A stretch of 64,000 nucleotides of DNA, from the NCBI RefSeq assembly GCF_905475395.1, contig NC_058342.1:20928640-20992639 (forward strand), given 5' to 3'. The stretch comes from Chrysoperla carnea. Taxonomy: Eukaryota; Arthropoda; Insecta; Neuroptera; Chrysopidae. How positions within the stretch are numbered: the first letter of the stretch is position 1; every line of letters starts with the position of its first letter. This document shows positions 12,441 to 25,300 of the stretch, piece by piece. Both the position numbers and the translations under genes were made by a program. The notes under the pieces are model-generated. The model saw only the letters and a program-made list of their open reading frames with translations. It was not told the origin of the DNA and made no database searches.

Positions 12441-12589
12441 ATTATAACTTGAAATTATTCTACTTGAAAAATACAGAAATTTCTATTTGCTTCGTATTCT
12501 GATAAAAAAAAAAACATTTAGATAAAACTGAAATAGATTTAAAAAATCCAATAGAGTTACATTTGATAATACATTTTTTTATAAATGTT

Positions 12590-12685
12590 GAGACTGCTGC
12601 TGGATTCGAACTAAGTAATCACTAAAATAACAAAATAAATAGCCACGCTTCTGCTGAGTTATCTGCACTTCATAGTAAAGACCAT
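12590..12685 (-). mobile_element. SINE head fragment or tRNA-like remnant
   Basis: On the minus strand an AGATAACTCAGCAGAAGCG box-A-like segment is followed 40 bp later by AGTTCGAATCC (box B) and CAGCAGCAGTC, as in the SINE at 52435-52730 but more diverged. No foldable tRNA. Confidence 0.5.
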
Positions 12686-13031
12686 AATATAGCATACTAA
12701 ATGCATGGCACAGAATATGTCATAGTCGGCAACCAAAAATTCGTAGTGTCATGAGAAGCTCTAGACATTATCCAAGTCAATGGTCGGCTTGAGTTTGTTA
12801 TAAAAGTCTGTTTTATAACCATCAATAATTTCAAATGATTCATTAATAATGATTCATAAATAATTGTAATAATAATAAGTTAATTATTTAAAACAAGTAG
12901 CTTTAAAAATTAAAATCAGAGGGTTTTTTGCAATGTAGTACTTGTAGGAAGCAGTAAAAGCAATAAATATGTTACAAATGTAAAATGTAATGATATGTAA
13001 ATATATTATTTAAATAGGTATATTAATCTCC

Positions 13032-13521
13032 GTGACCCGGGCACTCGTAAGCAATAAAATTTGTTTCGTACATTTAGACTACACAATTAGATTCAACTCA
13101 GGATTCAACGGAAGAATGGACAAAAGGACCCCGCAATATTACATAGGAAAATGGCTTTCTGTGAAAATTTTTCTAACTCACCCTAAAATGTTCTTTGGAT
13201 CATTCTGGTCAAAAGCTTTCACCGCCAAAAAAAACTTTTAACGAGTAGTTTTCGAATAATTTAGTATTAGTAAATGACTTTCTGTGAAACTTTTTCAAAC
13301 CGTTCCGTCCATTGATATTAATATTATCTCGAAAATATATGAATTAAAATAGTCCGGCCGTTACGTAACTAGTCAACTACTCAACTAGTATAGCAACCGG
13401 ATGTTTTTTAAAATTATTTATCGACAACGAATGAAGGCGCAATAACTTTGCAAAGGTCTTTGGAATGCGACGTTCATCAAACAATGAATTTATTGTTTAC
13501 CTACGGGTGCTCGAGTCATGA
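13032..13521. mobile_element. Inverted-repeat element, about 490 bp
   Basis: Ends TGACCCGGGCACTCGTA (left) and the complement of TGACTCGAGCACCCGTA (right), with inverted similarity running on through an AATAAA-rich segment for about 35 bp. The 69-codon open frame inside shows no recognisable domain. Target duplication not identified. Confidence 0.65.
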
Positions 13522-13668
13522 AGATGCATGTTAGATATCGAATTACAATACATTTCAAAACCATAGTTATGTATCGTGTATCGTCCGTGGTCCGTCTGTC
13601 TCTACTCACAATAACATAGAATCAATCACTTCACCACAAATAAACACTTTTTATCTATTTTAATTATA

Positions 13669-14183
13669 TTAAGGTAGTACGAGCGCCAAGCCAAGTTTAG
13701 ACTTGTGGTTGAAATTAATTGTACCTTAATTTTAACTTTGATGATGAATTTTGTTATAACTTTATGAATGCAGACGAAAATTAAGAATAAAATTTTCCGA
13801 TATCTGCCTTGGTTTTCGAAATATCGAAAGCTAAATAATTAAGCAAAATTTTCAATTTTCGGTATTTTTAAAATTACTACAGATATCGAATTTTATTCTT
13901 ACTTTTCGTCTTATATTGTCAAGTTAAAACAAAAATCACCATCAAAATTGAAAATATATTTTTTTAAATTTTGTTTTCCCACTGCCGTGCTCATACTAAT
14001 CTACCGTTTTCCCATAAGACCAATGATAAATATGCCTACTTTTGAAGTCATTTATTTATTAAAATAATCGGGCAACCCCTCCTAAAATTTTCAGAATTGA
14101 TTTAGACTTAGTCCAATCCAACATCATATAATAAAAAATCAAGCCTTTTATCCAAAATTGTCCTGGAGCTCGTACATCCTTAA
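13669..14183. mobile_element. Family-A MITE, full-length 515-bp copy
   Basis: Bounded by TTAA at both ends; ends are GGTAGTACGAGCGCCAAG and the complement of GGATGTACGAGCTCCAGG. The interior has a subterminal palindrome (CGATATCTGC...GCAGATATCG theme) and no frame. It is the longest uninterrupted copy of a family found at nine or more sites in the window. Confidence 0.85.
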
Positions 14184-14564
14184 TTAATACCTACAATATC
14201 GAAATCAAGTGAAATTCATATTTCAACTAATATTTAGTTTTTGCTAGGATTTCGTCTTAGAAATTTTCATACTCACAAAGATTATATAACAGAACCTCGA
14301 TAATGTAGCCCTTTATTGATACAATTTCCTTTCCTACAGGAAACTCTTTTAAATTTAAAATTCGAAACCTGTAATATTGACCAACCGTAGTTCAGAATAC
14401 AGGTAGGAAAACATGGTCGACGTTTCCTAGAAGACACGTTTTCCTATAACATATTATACATTTCTAATTACTACTATTACAGCATATAAAGCCATCGAGA
14501 ATGGCAAAACAGTTTTGACGCTGACAGATTTTAAATCAATACAGGGCGTGAAGGAATGGGTGAC

Positions 14565-15127
14565 TTAAGGTAGTTCCTCCGCGACCGTCCAGTCAAAAAG
14601 TTTTGGACTAATACTATCATTCAGTGCATTAACTGTGCTATGACTATTATACATATACCATATATTATTTTCACAAGACTGTAGTTACTCACAATTATAT
14701 CTTCTATACGTATACACACACACACTATGATATATAACTTTACCATTAGTTATTATATCCTCTCCATAAAAAAATATCGCTAAAACGAGTTATTTATTTA
14801 AGTTTTTTATCGAAACTATATGGTAAATAATTTTTATTTTTATTTATATATTTTCTAAATATAGTATTCTACATTATATTAGTTTTTCATAGAGATGGTG
14901 GACGTCATTCATTGGTAAATAAATATAATATTTGTAAATTTGTGTATTTTTATACACTTCTCCCATGTACACGTACAAATTGAGTCACTTTTAATTGCTA
15001 ATATCTCATGTATGGCATGGTAAATCATCTTCTAATTTTAACAGCAAGTGTATTATGAATTAAATATTTTATATTCTGAGTTTTGAGAAATTCTTGGAAT
15101 ATCACTTTCGTGTAGGTACTACCTTAA
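14565..15127. mobile_element. Family-C MITE, 563 bp, TTAAGGTAGT ends
   Basis: Left end TTAAGGTAGTTCCTCCGCG; right end, inverted, TTAAGGTAGTACCTACACG. Shares only the TTAAGGTAGT tip with families A and B; the interior is unrelated and AT-rich. Confidence 0.65.
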
Positions 15128-15189
15128 GTGGCTGAGTTTCAAATACACTGGACATTTGCTTCTCAAACATTGCCTTAAAATAGCTGCTA

Positions 15190-15600
15190 GATTAATAATA
15201 ATAAAACCTTAGTGTCGCAAATGGGTCCCACCGAATAATCGGCCGCCCAAAGGCGAGATGTCTTTGGTTAAGAGATGCTATTTTAAGCAGATGAAGCTAT
15301 GGGATCCTGTCGAGTCCTGTCATCTGCTTAAATGCCTGTTCTCCGCTGAGATTTGATGGATCCAAGGTCAGGTTTCTGTAGGTGCAAATAACATGTATGG
15401 AAGTTTCATCGTCCTCCAAACAGACTGTACAAATGGGGTCATCAGAGATCCCCATGTTATGAAGGTCGTATTTCAATCGACAGGATCCTGTCAACAGTCC
15501 CACCACCTTTCGCAACTATCTCTAGTGTGTTTCGAGCATAGTCTAATGGTCTAGCTGTGGTTATACAAAGTTTCGCCTGTCGCCTCCCCTGCGAGCTTGA
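15190..15600 (-). mobile_element. Non-LTR retrotransposon 3' end (LINE family 1)
   Basis: On the minus strand the open frame at 15515-15297 encodes a LINE C-terminus with NMGISDDPICTVC and a following ETSIHVIC, the Cys/His tail motif typical of R1/Jockey/I-type ORF2 proteins. It continues to a short ATT-rich tail at about 15195. It is 5'-truncated. Confidence 0.8.
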
Positions 15601-16137
15601 TTACGTAGCCATTCCTGTATTCATTAAATTACTAATGGTAAATTACTAAATTAAACTATGGTCATATCTGTCTCAAAAAGTGTCTACTTCAGATAATTTC
15701 ATTAAGGAGTAGCTTACAATTCGGAAAGGGTACATCTGAACGTTTACTAACGCATTTATTCGATGATTCCGTGCCATTTTTAGGCAACACATTGGCTGTA
15801 CAATTTCCCGAAGTTTACTTATATTAGATTTATCCATCAACTCGTTTAAAGAAAATCAACGATCCCAAGTTACCTTGTATCGATTTTATCGCTTTTTGAC
15901 TTTAAGTAAGAATAACAAAGACCTTGTGGATTAGAGTATCCAGACATGAAGAGTAAGATAGAATATATATGAATCGAAAATCCTCCAAATTGAAACGGAA
16001 CGAATATAATTTACAACATTTTCCATTACTAACGCCTAAGCCCCATTATGTTTTTTCACTATTTCTATCGACTTAGATGGGTTTTGAAGGTTTTGGAAAA
16101 AACAACACCATAATTTTTTTTGAGTTGATTAGTTTTT

Positions 16138-16143
16138 TTTATT
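16138..16143 (-). terminator. Candidate polyadenylation signal of prolyl endopeptidase
   Basis: AATAAA on the minus strand about 195 nt after the TGA stop at 16336-16338, in an AT-rich 3' flank. It is the first exact hexamer I see downstream of the stop. The motif is common by chance in such AT-rich DNA. Confidence 0.3.
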
Positions 16144-16335
16144 TTTAAATTATAAATAAGTTGAAGGAAACATCATTATTATGCAAAAAAAAAATCGTTG
16201 AGACAATTATAATAAATTCAATATAAAAAATATAACTAATTATTATGTATGACATTATTAATATTAATTATTGAAAAATAATTTACACAATTAATTTGAT
16301 ATTATTTTAAATACAAAACACAAAGACAATCAAAA

Positions 16336-19300
16336 TCAATCGTAGAATTTCAAACCTAATGATTGTATTAAGAAACACATTGAATCGGTACCTTCATCAA
16401 TCTAAAAAAAAAAAAGAGTAAAAATACAATCAAAATTTAAAATAATAAAATAAAACATACGAAAGCGTTCATAAACTAGATCAATACCATGGGGGAGGAA
16501 GGGTCTGCAAGATAATGCACTTGCACCCCCCTGTCTTATAGGAAAATACACAGAAAAAAGTTAAAAATTCATTGTCCCCCAGTAACGAACTGAATAAGAT
16601 AACGATTAGCATGATGAATACTTGGTAGTCGAAATACGTATTTATATAATATTAAAAATTGATCTAGGAAATTGGGGAAAAATCGCAATTTATTTCAATA
16701 TACCCTGGTATATTTCATATATACATGGTATAAAAAGGTACTTACCAATTTCATGGTAGGTTTACCTCGTCCATGCCCAGCGTTTTGTTCGACACGTATC
16801 ATAACTGGATTGGTTTGGTAATCGGATTTTGATATTGAATGATGGAGTTGAGCAATAAATTTTAATGAATGTAAAGGCACTACACGGTCATCATGATCGG
16901 CCGTAAATAATAATGTCGCTGGATATTGTCCTTTTTCTGAAATAATAAATAATTTATTATTAATAATTGGGTTCCTAGAACCAAGACCTGTAGGTCCTCT
17001 GTGCTTGTTTCGAGGACTACTTGTCACATGGAGACAGTAATGTAACATAAACTGTTCATGAAATCGTGGAATGGGCACAACTTTCGTTTTTTCAGATCAA
17101 AATTACCCCAGAAATAGTATTTATTTGACAATTTAACTGGAAGATTTAAGAAATATTGAGCTCCCATCTCGAAATATAAAGAGCTCTCCTGCCCGTCTTA
17201 GAGCGGAGTCATTATTAATTATATCCAATTCGAATTTCCAAAGAATCAATTTCTTTTTGCATTTCCCGAATGTACATATATTTAAGTTTGATTCCTGAAA
17301 ATTTCAAGTTGATCCGTGAAATATTCAAGAAGATAAAAGCATTTAAAAAATTTTTTTTAAGTGAATAAACGTTTTTTGAAAATTTAAACGCGTTTTTTTC
17401 GAAACAGGCTTTTCAAAGTCGGTGAGCAAGATTTCTCCGAAACTGCTCGATCGATCGGTTTCGAATTTTTACACAATCTTCTTAGATATTCTTGCCAGTT
17501 ATTAATCGAAGGAATAAGATTTTTAAAAATTATTTCGATATTTTAGTCTTCTTTGAACTTGGAAACTTTTTGAAGAATTTTTTTTGGAGCGGGACATTTC
17601 TTTAATTTTAAGATCTCGTTTACCGATTACAAAATTTTGATATGGTACTGCTTCTGTAAGCGATCTCCTTGAGATCCTCCATAAAAGGTGTAAGGCGGTG
17701 AGCTTCATATCTCTGGTTTGTATTATCCAATATGAAAAAATCCAGAAAATGTCTTTAGTCGATAGATGAATACAGGTATTAATCGAAGGAATAGTCAAAA
17801 TCATTATTTTTAACAAAATGGCGGCTTCCAAAAAAAAAATCAAAAAATTTCCAACTTGAAAGTGGTCTAAAATATCGAAATAATTTTCCGAAATCTTATT
17901 CCTTCGAATAATACCTATGGAAAATGTCTAAGAATATTATGTAAAAATTTGAAACCGATCGATGGACCTGTTTCGGAGAAATCTTGCTCACCGTCTTTGA
18001 ATACGCTGTTTCAAGAAAAACGCGTTTAAAGTATCAAAAGACGTTTAAGTTAATTTTTTTTATGCGTTTATCTTCGCGAATATTTCTCGGATCAACTTGA
18101 AATTTTCAGATAATGCACAGATATATTTAAATTCCGGAAATGCAAAAAAGAAATCGTTTCTTTGAAAATTCTAACTGGATATGTAGTATTTATAGTGTAA
18201 TTGCGACCTAAAAAAACGATATTTGTGTCCACTTCACAATTTTATGAGCAGTTTACGTTGGTTCTGAGATAATATTTAAAAATTGTACTTACCTTCAGAA
18301 GGCACAAATGTATTATGAAGTGGTGAATATTTGTACAAGTATTCAAACTGTTTTGGATCATCAGAACTTCCATAATCACTCACCCACGCATATCCAATCG
18401 TAAATTTATGGTACCGTAACATGTCGAGTACACTAATTAACGTAAATAACATTCATTTATTAAATAATCACTATTTTAGTTACAGTCAAACCTGCTTATA
18501 CAAAATTACAAGAAATATTTCATTAATAAAATAATTGTTTTAATTAAAAAAACCTTGATTAGTCAGTTAAACACGTCCGAATTGAACTGTTATTTATTAA
18601 TATAGGCTAAATTAAGGATGTACTAGCGCCAAGGCAATTTAAGCAAGAAAATTTTTTTAAATTATTTATCTTTCGATATTTCGAAAACCAAGCTAAATAT
18701 CGAATAATTGTATCTTATTTTTCGCATACATTCACGAAGCTGTCTACAAAATTCATGATCAAAGTTAAAAATAAGGTACAGATAATTTCAACCCTAAATA
18801 TAAAATTGCCTTGGTGCTTGTACCACCTTAACCAGGTTTGACTGTATTAAATTTATCTATAATCTAAAACTTACCCAACTTGACATAGAGCAGCACCAAA
18901 TAAGTCAGGTCTTTGATTAATGCATGCAGCAACTAAAAGTCCACCGTTTGAACCACCTTGAATAGCTAATAACTTCGACTTGGTGTATTTTTCTTTTACT
19001 AAATATTCAGCGGCACATTGGAAATCGTCAAAGACATTTTGTTTATTACCAAAACGTCCGCCATTATGCCAAGCTTCACCATACTCTCTAAAAAAGAATA
19101 TTAATTTATTTCCGAAGGAGACAATAATTCAGGGTGTCCAGCAAGAAGCCGTAAATTTGGAATTTTATTTTCAAACGAAATTAAACTTATCGGGGGAAGC
19201 TTAAGAAAGAGAAAAGAGCCTAATTTCTTCATTTGAATCTTACTATGAATTAAAATTTTTTAGGTATCGACATTTTTTTGGGTTGGGGCCCCAAATCCGA

Positions 19301-22300
19301 CCCTTTGAAGAAAGAACTTTTATTTTTTATCAGAAAAAAGTCCCTAGATTATCTTCTAACAGTTTTCTGAAGAATAATTATGCTAGGCATTACTTTTGGT
19401 AAACCATGGATGCCGAATATCTAAGGACGATCCTGGTTAAGGATCAACTTGGACTATAATGCTTCGAATTGAATTGATTTTTCTAATCTTATGCGAATAT
19501 GGAAAAACTGTATATAAAGATATTGTACACAATTCTCGCTATTTTCCAGCTGGACAACCTATATTTTTTTGAGATAGTATCTTACCCGCCACCTCTAATA
19601 TTTGCAATAGCCACAATACCATTTAAGTGTTGCATAAACAGTAAAGTATTGACTCCAAAGAATGGTTGAACACTTATATTAAAACCACCATAACCATAGA
19701 GAACACACGGTTGAGAAGCGTCTTGTTTCGAGTCTTTTTTCCGTACAATAAACATTGGAATTTTCGTACCATCTTTACTTGGATAAAATACTTGGTCTGT
19801 TGTATATTTTGTTCGATCTAAACCTTCCACTTTCGTTTCTCTGAAAATCTATCACAAAAAATTGAAGTAATTTAAAGTTTTAAGTATATTTTTTGAGCCC
19901 CACGTGTCCACTTGATATTTTACGTCTTGGAATCAAAACATTTTGGGAAAAAAATCATTGTTTGCCCCACGATTCATTTTAGTTTTTAGGTATGCGCTTC
20001 ACTGTAACCTTTTGAGTTACAGATCTAGGCATCTCTGAGCATGGAGAAGATTTCTGATTGAAAAGTCGTCACATATTGACCAACAGAATCGGAATTAATT
20101 CGAAGTCCATAAATCCCCGCACCAGATAGATCGCTGACCCTTGATCAATCCGTATAAAGATATGATCGAGAAGATGTTTATAAGTTAGGTACATCTTGAT
20201 CCCATTCTTCAGGAAAAGAAACAATTATCCTAAATTTGCAAAGAGCTGTAGCCACAAATGGCGGACCTTCCCAGAATAGGGCTTTTCATTTTAAAATCAC
20301 GACTCACATTTGTTTCGTACTAAATGATTTATAACCAATGTGATAAAATGCATAACAAATATCTTCTATCTTAGTCCTACTTATTGCTGTCAGTACGAAA
20401 AAATAAACTCTGCACTTGCGCATATGACATGATGAAAAGGTCTATGTATCTTAAAATAACTCCTGCTTGACACGTGGGATTAATTTATTATTGGCTGTAT
20501 TCAGATGATAAAACCGCTTGCAATGGCTGCGTAGAATAATCGACCAAGAACGACTAATTTCAATTAGCGCCTTCATCAGCCAGTTTACTTTCGCTAAACG
20601 CAGTCATTAATTTTAATACGTACCGTGGGTTCAACTGGTGTTTTTGCTAAATCACAATGATATATTGTACCGGGTGTTAAGAATGAGGTAAACAGGAAAA
20701 ACATTTCACTATTCTTTTTTTTACCAGAAAATTCGGCAATTGTACCAACATCTAATTTGAAATTAAGTATATGTTCACCCGTTATTTTATGTAATTGTAA
20801 CGTATTCTATAAAACAAAAATCAATTAATTTACATGGTGTAACAATTGATGTGTATTTGGTAGTAAAACTCACTTTAACATCTTGAATATAACAGATAAC
20901 CATTTGGTCTTTATTAACAGGCATTGCCCAATATAATACATCTTTTTCATGTTCTGGTACGATTGTCTTCCAATTTTCTTCTTCTGGTTGATTCACGTCA
21001 ATACCAATTAATCGGTAATTAGGTGCTTTACGATTTGTTCGAAATACGTGCATATCATCGATTGTTGTAATATACTACGAAAAAAACATTAATTTATCAT
21101 TAAATAATCAAATATTTGTGATTACAGTCGAACCTGAAGTAAAATTTAATTATTAAATTCTGAGCCAGAACGTCAGAGGTCGTTTAAGTTATTTTCCCAA
21201 CAAGATATTGACGTTAAGAATATTGAAATTCAATTTGTATAGTTTTGAAGAACTATAAAAAATAAATTCACTTCTAAAGAGGTAAAATGAGACCTCTTCT
21301 GCTAGGTAAGCAATATGAGCCACTCCTAGCAATTCATAAATTCCAAGTAGATATTTTCGTTTTTTTTAAACAAGTTTGACTGTAATTTAAGTAATATTTA
21401 CTTACTACATAATCGGCGACTAATTCATGTACAATTTGTTTAATTTTTAATTTACCAGTGATTTCACCAGCTTCTTTTAAATTACAAAAATATAACAAAT
21501 AATCTTTACATTCTTTTAATGGCGTTAATATTAACCAATTACCACAGTCACTGACAGTGGCATGACTGAAACAAAATTTCATAATTTTAGAAAAAAATAT
21601 TTCAAAAACAAAAAGTAATAGAATAGTGTGTATATCGCCTAAACTAAATTTTAAGATCTTAAGTAGGTTCCAAACGATATTGATATGAATTTGCAGTTGT
21701 ATGGGTGTATTAAATATATGTATAGATACAATGTTTTAGTATTGTACACTGTTGTCTTAAATAGTGCACGAATAATGCAGCATTGTTTATGGACTTGACT
21801 ATAGGTAGTGTAACTCCTTAAGTTTTAAGAGACCTAGCCTTTCAATTTTAAATCTATAGTAATTTGAACAGTCATATTTATCCCTAAATATAGACTTATG
21901 CACTGTATCAAAAGTCGATTGAAAGGGGGCGGTAGTGTGTAACAATTCTATTTTATAACTCCTAGAATACGATTTATAAAGTTTTGAAGATCTGCCTATT
22001 TGTTTGTTGCTAGACTTGGCCATCTCCAATAACCCTTTTTGGTTTAAATTAGCTGAAATTCGTTATGAAGGGTTATATACTAGGCGGAATAATGTTGCGC
22101 GGCTTGATTTTGGCAGTTTGGATGAGATTCCCAAGGAAAAACCGCTTTTTCTGACGCTTTATATGTTTTACACACCTCCATAAATTCTTTAAATTGAGAT
22201 AGAAGATTGATAATTTGTAAGTATGTTGAGATAGTATCCGGCTAGTAGCCGATCTTGTTAAGGCGTCTTAACTTGCTTTTACTACTAAGAGGTTGCGGGT

Positions 22301-25300
22301 TTGAATCAAAGCAGCGGCAGTCTGAACAAAAAATTTGATGGAGCGGTAAATTGATCACACTGTCGTCGCTTGAATAAGAACGAAGTAACCGACTCCACTC
22401 ACATCATAAAATTAATTGTATATCCGGATGCAGTTAAACAAATAAAGATTAAAAATAATGATGCGGGTGGCCTCTGTTATAGACATGGTTTGAGAAAGGG
22501 AGGTTAAACCCCCTTATTTTTAAAAAGTAACTTGAGTTAGTGTCAAGGGGGAAGAGGACTACTTCCCCTTTTTAAATATAAAAACACTAGCTCGATCCGT
22601 ATGGAATTCCGCAGTGCAGTCACTTGGTTATCTCCAAAGACCCCTTTTGGTTTCAATGGACTAAAATTCGTTATATAGGGTTATATACTAGACAGAATAA
22701 TGTTGTTGCATTGCAGGGGCTTGATTTCAGCAGTTTGGGTGAGATTCTCAAGAAAAATTGGCCAGCCCGTCCCTGATGAACATAAAAATCCCATTTCAAA
22801 AAAAAAACCATTTTATGAAGGGAAAATATATGTATAATTACTTACATTCTAAGCAAAGGATCTTCAGGAAATTCTACAACTAAAACATCTTGATCCTGAG
22901 AAGTACCAATTCTATGATAGTATAATTTTTGATGACTATTACTTTCAGTTTCACTTCCATCTGCGCTCTCTGAAGCTTCAGGATAGCACTAAAAATTTTA
23001 CAAATATTAGAAAAATTACAACTTAGAATTTGCTTACAAATTGGAGAAAAAAATTTCCTTACGCCATAAAATATTCCTTTGTTATCATGAGTCCAACAAA
23101 TTGATGAATATTTGACTTTTTCTAATACTTCAGGTAATTTTTCACCGGTATCAACTCTCATAAAATGTATTGTGATCCAATCAGATCCACTGGAACTTAA
23201 ACCATACGCAAATATTGATCCATCCTCACTAAAACTAGCGGCTGAAACAGCTACTGTACCATCTTTGGATAGTGTATTTGGATCATAAAATACTCGAGCT
23301 TCACCTTCTAAACTATCCTGGACATACCAAACACTGGACACATGCAAAATACAAAAAAAAAAATTAGTAATTTACAATTTTTTAAGAAAATTTTGATTTT
23401 GAAATCGTTATTTAAGGATGTACAAGCACTAGGCAAAAGCTTTATTTTTTTATTATATAAAGTTGGACTAAGTCTAAATCAATTCTGAAAATTTTAGAGG
23501 CGGTTGCTTGATTATTTAAATAAATAAATGACTTCAAAAGTAGTCATATTTAACATTGGTCTTATGGTAAAACGGTAGATGGATCATATGTTTTTGCAGA
23601 TTTCTTCAAAATAGTCGGCTTCTCCGCCGGAATTTCTCCCAGGATTGGTGATCCAAGCGTTCGGATCCAAATATTCTGAACTTGACGCTCTGTAGAGGTG
23701 CAAACAACATGTATGGAGGTTTCATCGTCCTCCATAAAGGCCCTACAAGTGGGATCATCAGTAATCCCCATATTATAAATGTGATAATTCAATCAACAGT
23801 GTCCTGTCAACAAGTCCACCTCCCTTTTCAACTGTGCTTTAATGAGTTTCAGCGGAGCACAGTCAAATAGCCTTGCTGTGGTTATACACAGTTTAATCTG
23901 TCGCATGCAAAAAATTCCAGTAATCAAGTTGGGTTTGTCATTTCAATTCCTTGATTCGATAAATTACGGAACATCTTGCTATGGAAATGACAGGATCAGG
24001 TGAAAGGGGTGCTTGAAACAACTCCTCTCGTAAGAGCGAGATCGGTACCCAGATCACTCTGATTTTTGGAATCTTAATAGTTTCAATTTACCAACGGTGA
24101 TGTAGAATTATCAAAGCTGTTGAAAATCTTTCCGTAGCGGGATGTTATACAATGTTTCGAAACCATATTTTGAAGGTCTGGATAACTGTTAATTATCAAT
24201 TTGAAAATATATGTAAGGTCCAAATCGGGACTCTAAAATTTTAAATAGCGATTCGGAAATGCAAATTTTGTCTCATTCAAAATAATATTACCTTTGATTT
24301 TGCAATCCTGTGTTTTTTAAAAAGAAATATCTGTCCCCATGTTTATCAGGACACGAATATTTTTGATAATTCCATAATTTTGATAATTGATCCTTAACTT
24401 TTTGTCTATATGGACATGAATCTAAATATGGACGTGTCACAGCATTTTGGGCAGTTACATATTCTTTTGTTTCTTCTGCATCAGGATCTTCTAACCAACG
24501 ATATGGATCAGGTACCTAAATTCAAAATTAATCATTAAAAAAAAAAACTAGAAAAAAGGTTCAATTTTTGTAAACTCTTCTCGAAATAATATCGATAATC
24601 GTAATTTAAAACAATATAGCTGAAAAACTATTCATTAAATCAATGTTTTTGGGTCGAATTTACCATAAACGAACACAAAATATCGGGTTGCCTTCGAATA
24701 TGAAATACCGTAAAAATATTGTATTCGAATAAAATATAAATGAAGTAATTCGAATAATAACCTTACCAGTACGCTTCTAGTTTTCTATACAAAAATATTA
24801 GTTTGGCTAACAAATTTTCATTTTTTATCTTTCTAGTCTCAGTATCTCGAAAAATTGTATTCATAATTTTAATTTTCTTTGATGATTTCTCTTGCCTAGA
24901 CAAAAGGCGCTAATTAGATAGCCCTAATGAAAAGAGTTCTATCGATAGAACTGTGTACCGAATTCAAATTGGGAATATTATATTTTACAATAGCTCAAAA
25001 ACCAGGGAAAGTATCAAAAATATTTATTGTTCTAACATTAAAAGAATCTACAGTCACCGTGAAAACTAATCGAAATTTCGAAAAATTTTACTCATGCATT
25101 ACGTTGTATTTTTTCCAGCTCCACAAGGATCTACCATCAGATTATGGCATAGGAGCCGTTCACTAGCCGAAGGAAAATTGTAAAATTCTTGAAATTATAA
25201 CTTGCCGAAAAGAATGTTAAATTATCGAAAATTTGAGGAAAACTTACCTTGACACCATGATAATCATCAACGACAGTTTCATCTCTTCGTGCAACAGGAT

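Noticed and set aside
14487-14575. Terminal exon encoding AYKAIENGKTVLTLTDF... after a good-looking acceptor
   Set aside because: The matching upstream exon has a stop in the required frame, 29 open codons are not significant, and the stop codon lies in the tip of a MITE. No family recognised.
17523-17843. 106-codon frame on the minus strand in a prolyl endopeptidase intron
   Set aside because: Lies in the spacer and arm of a long inverted repeat and shows no protein motif.
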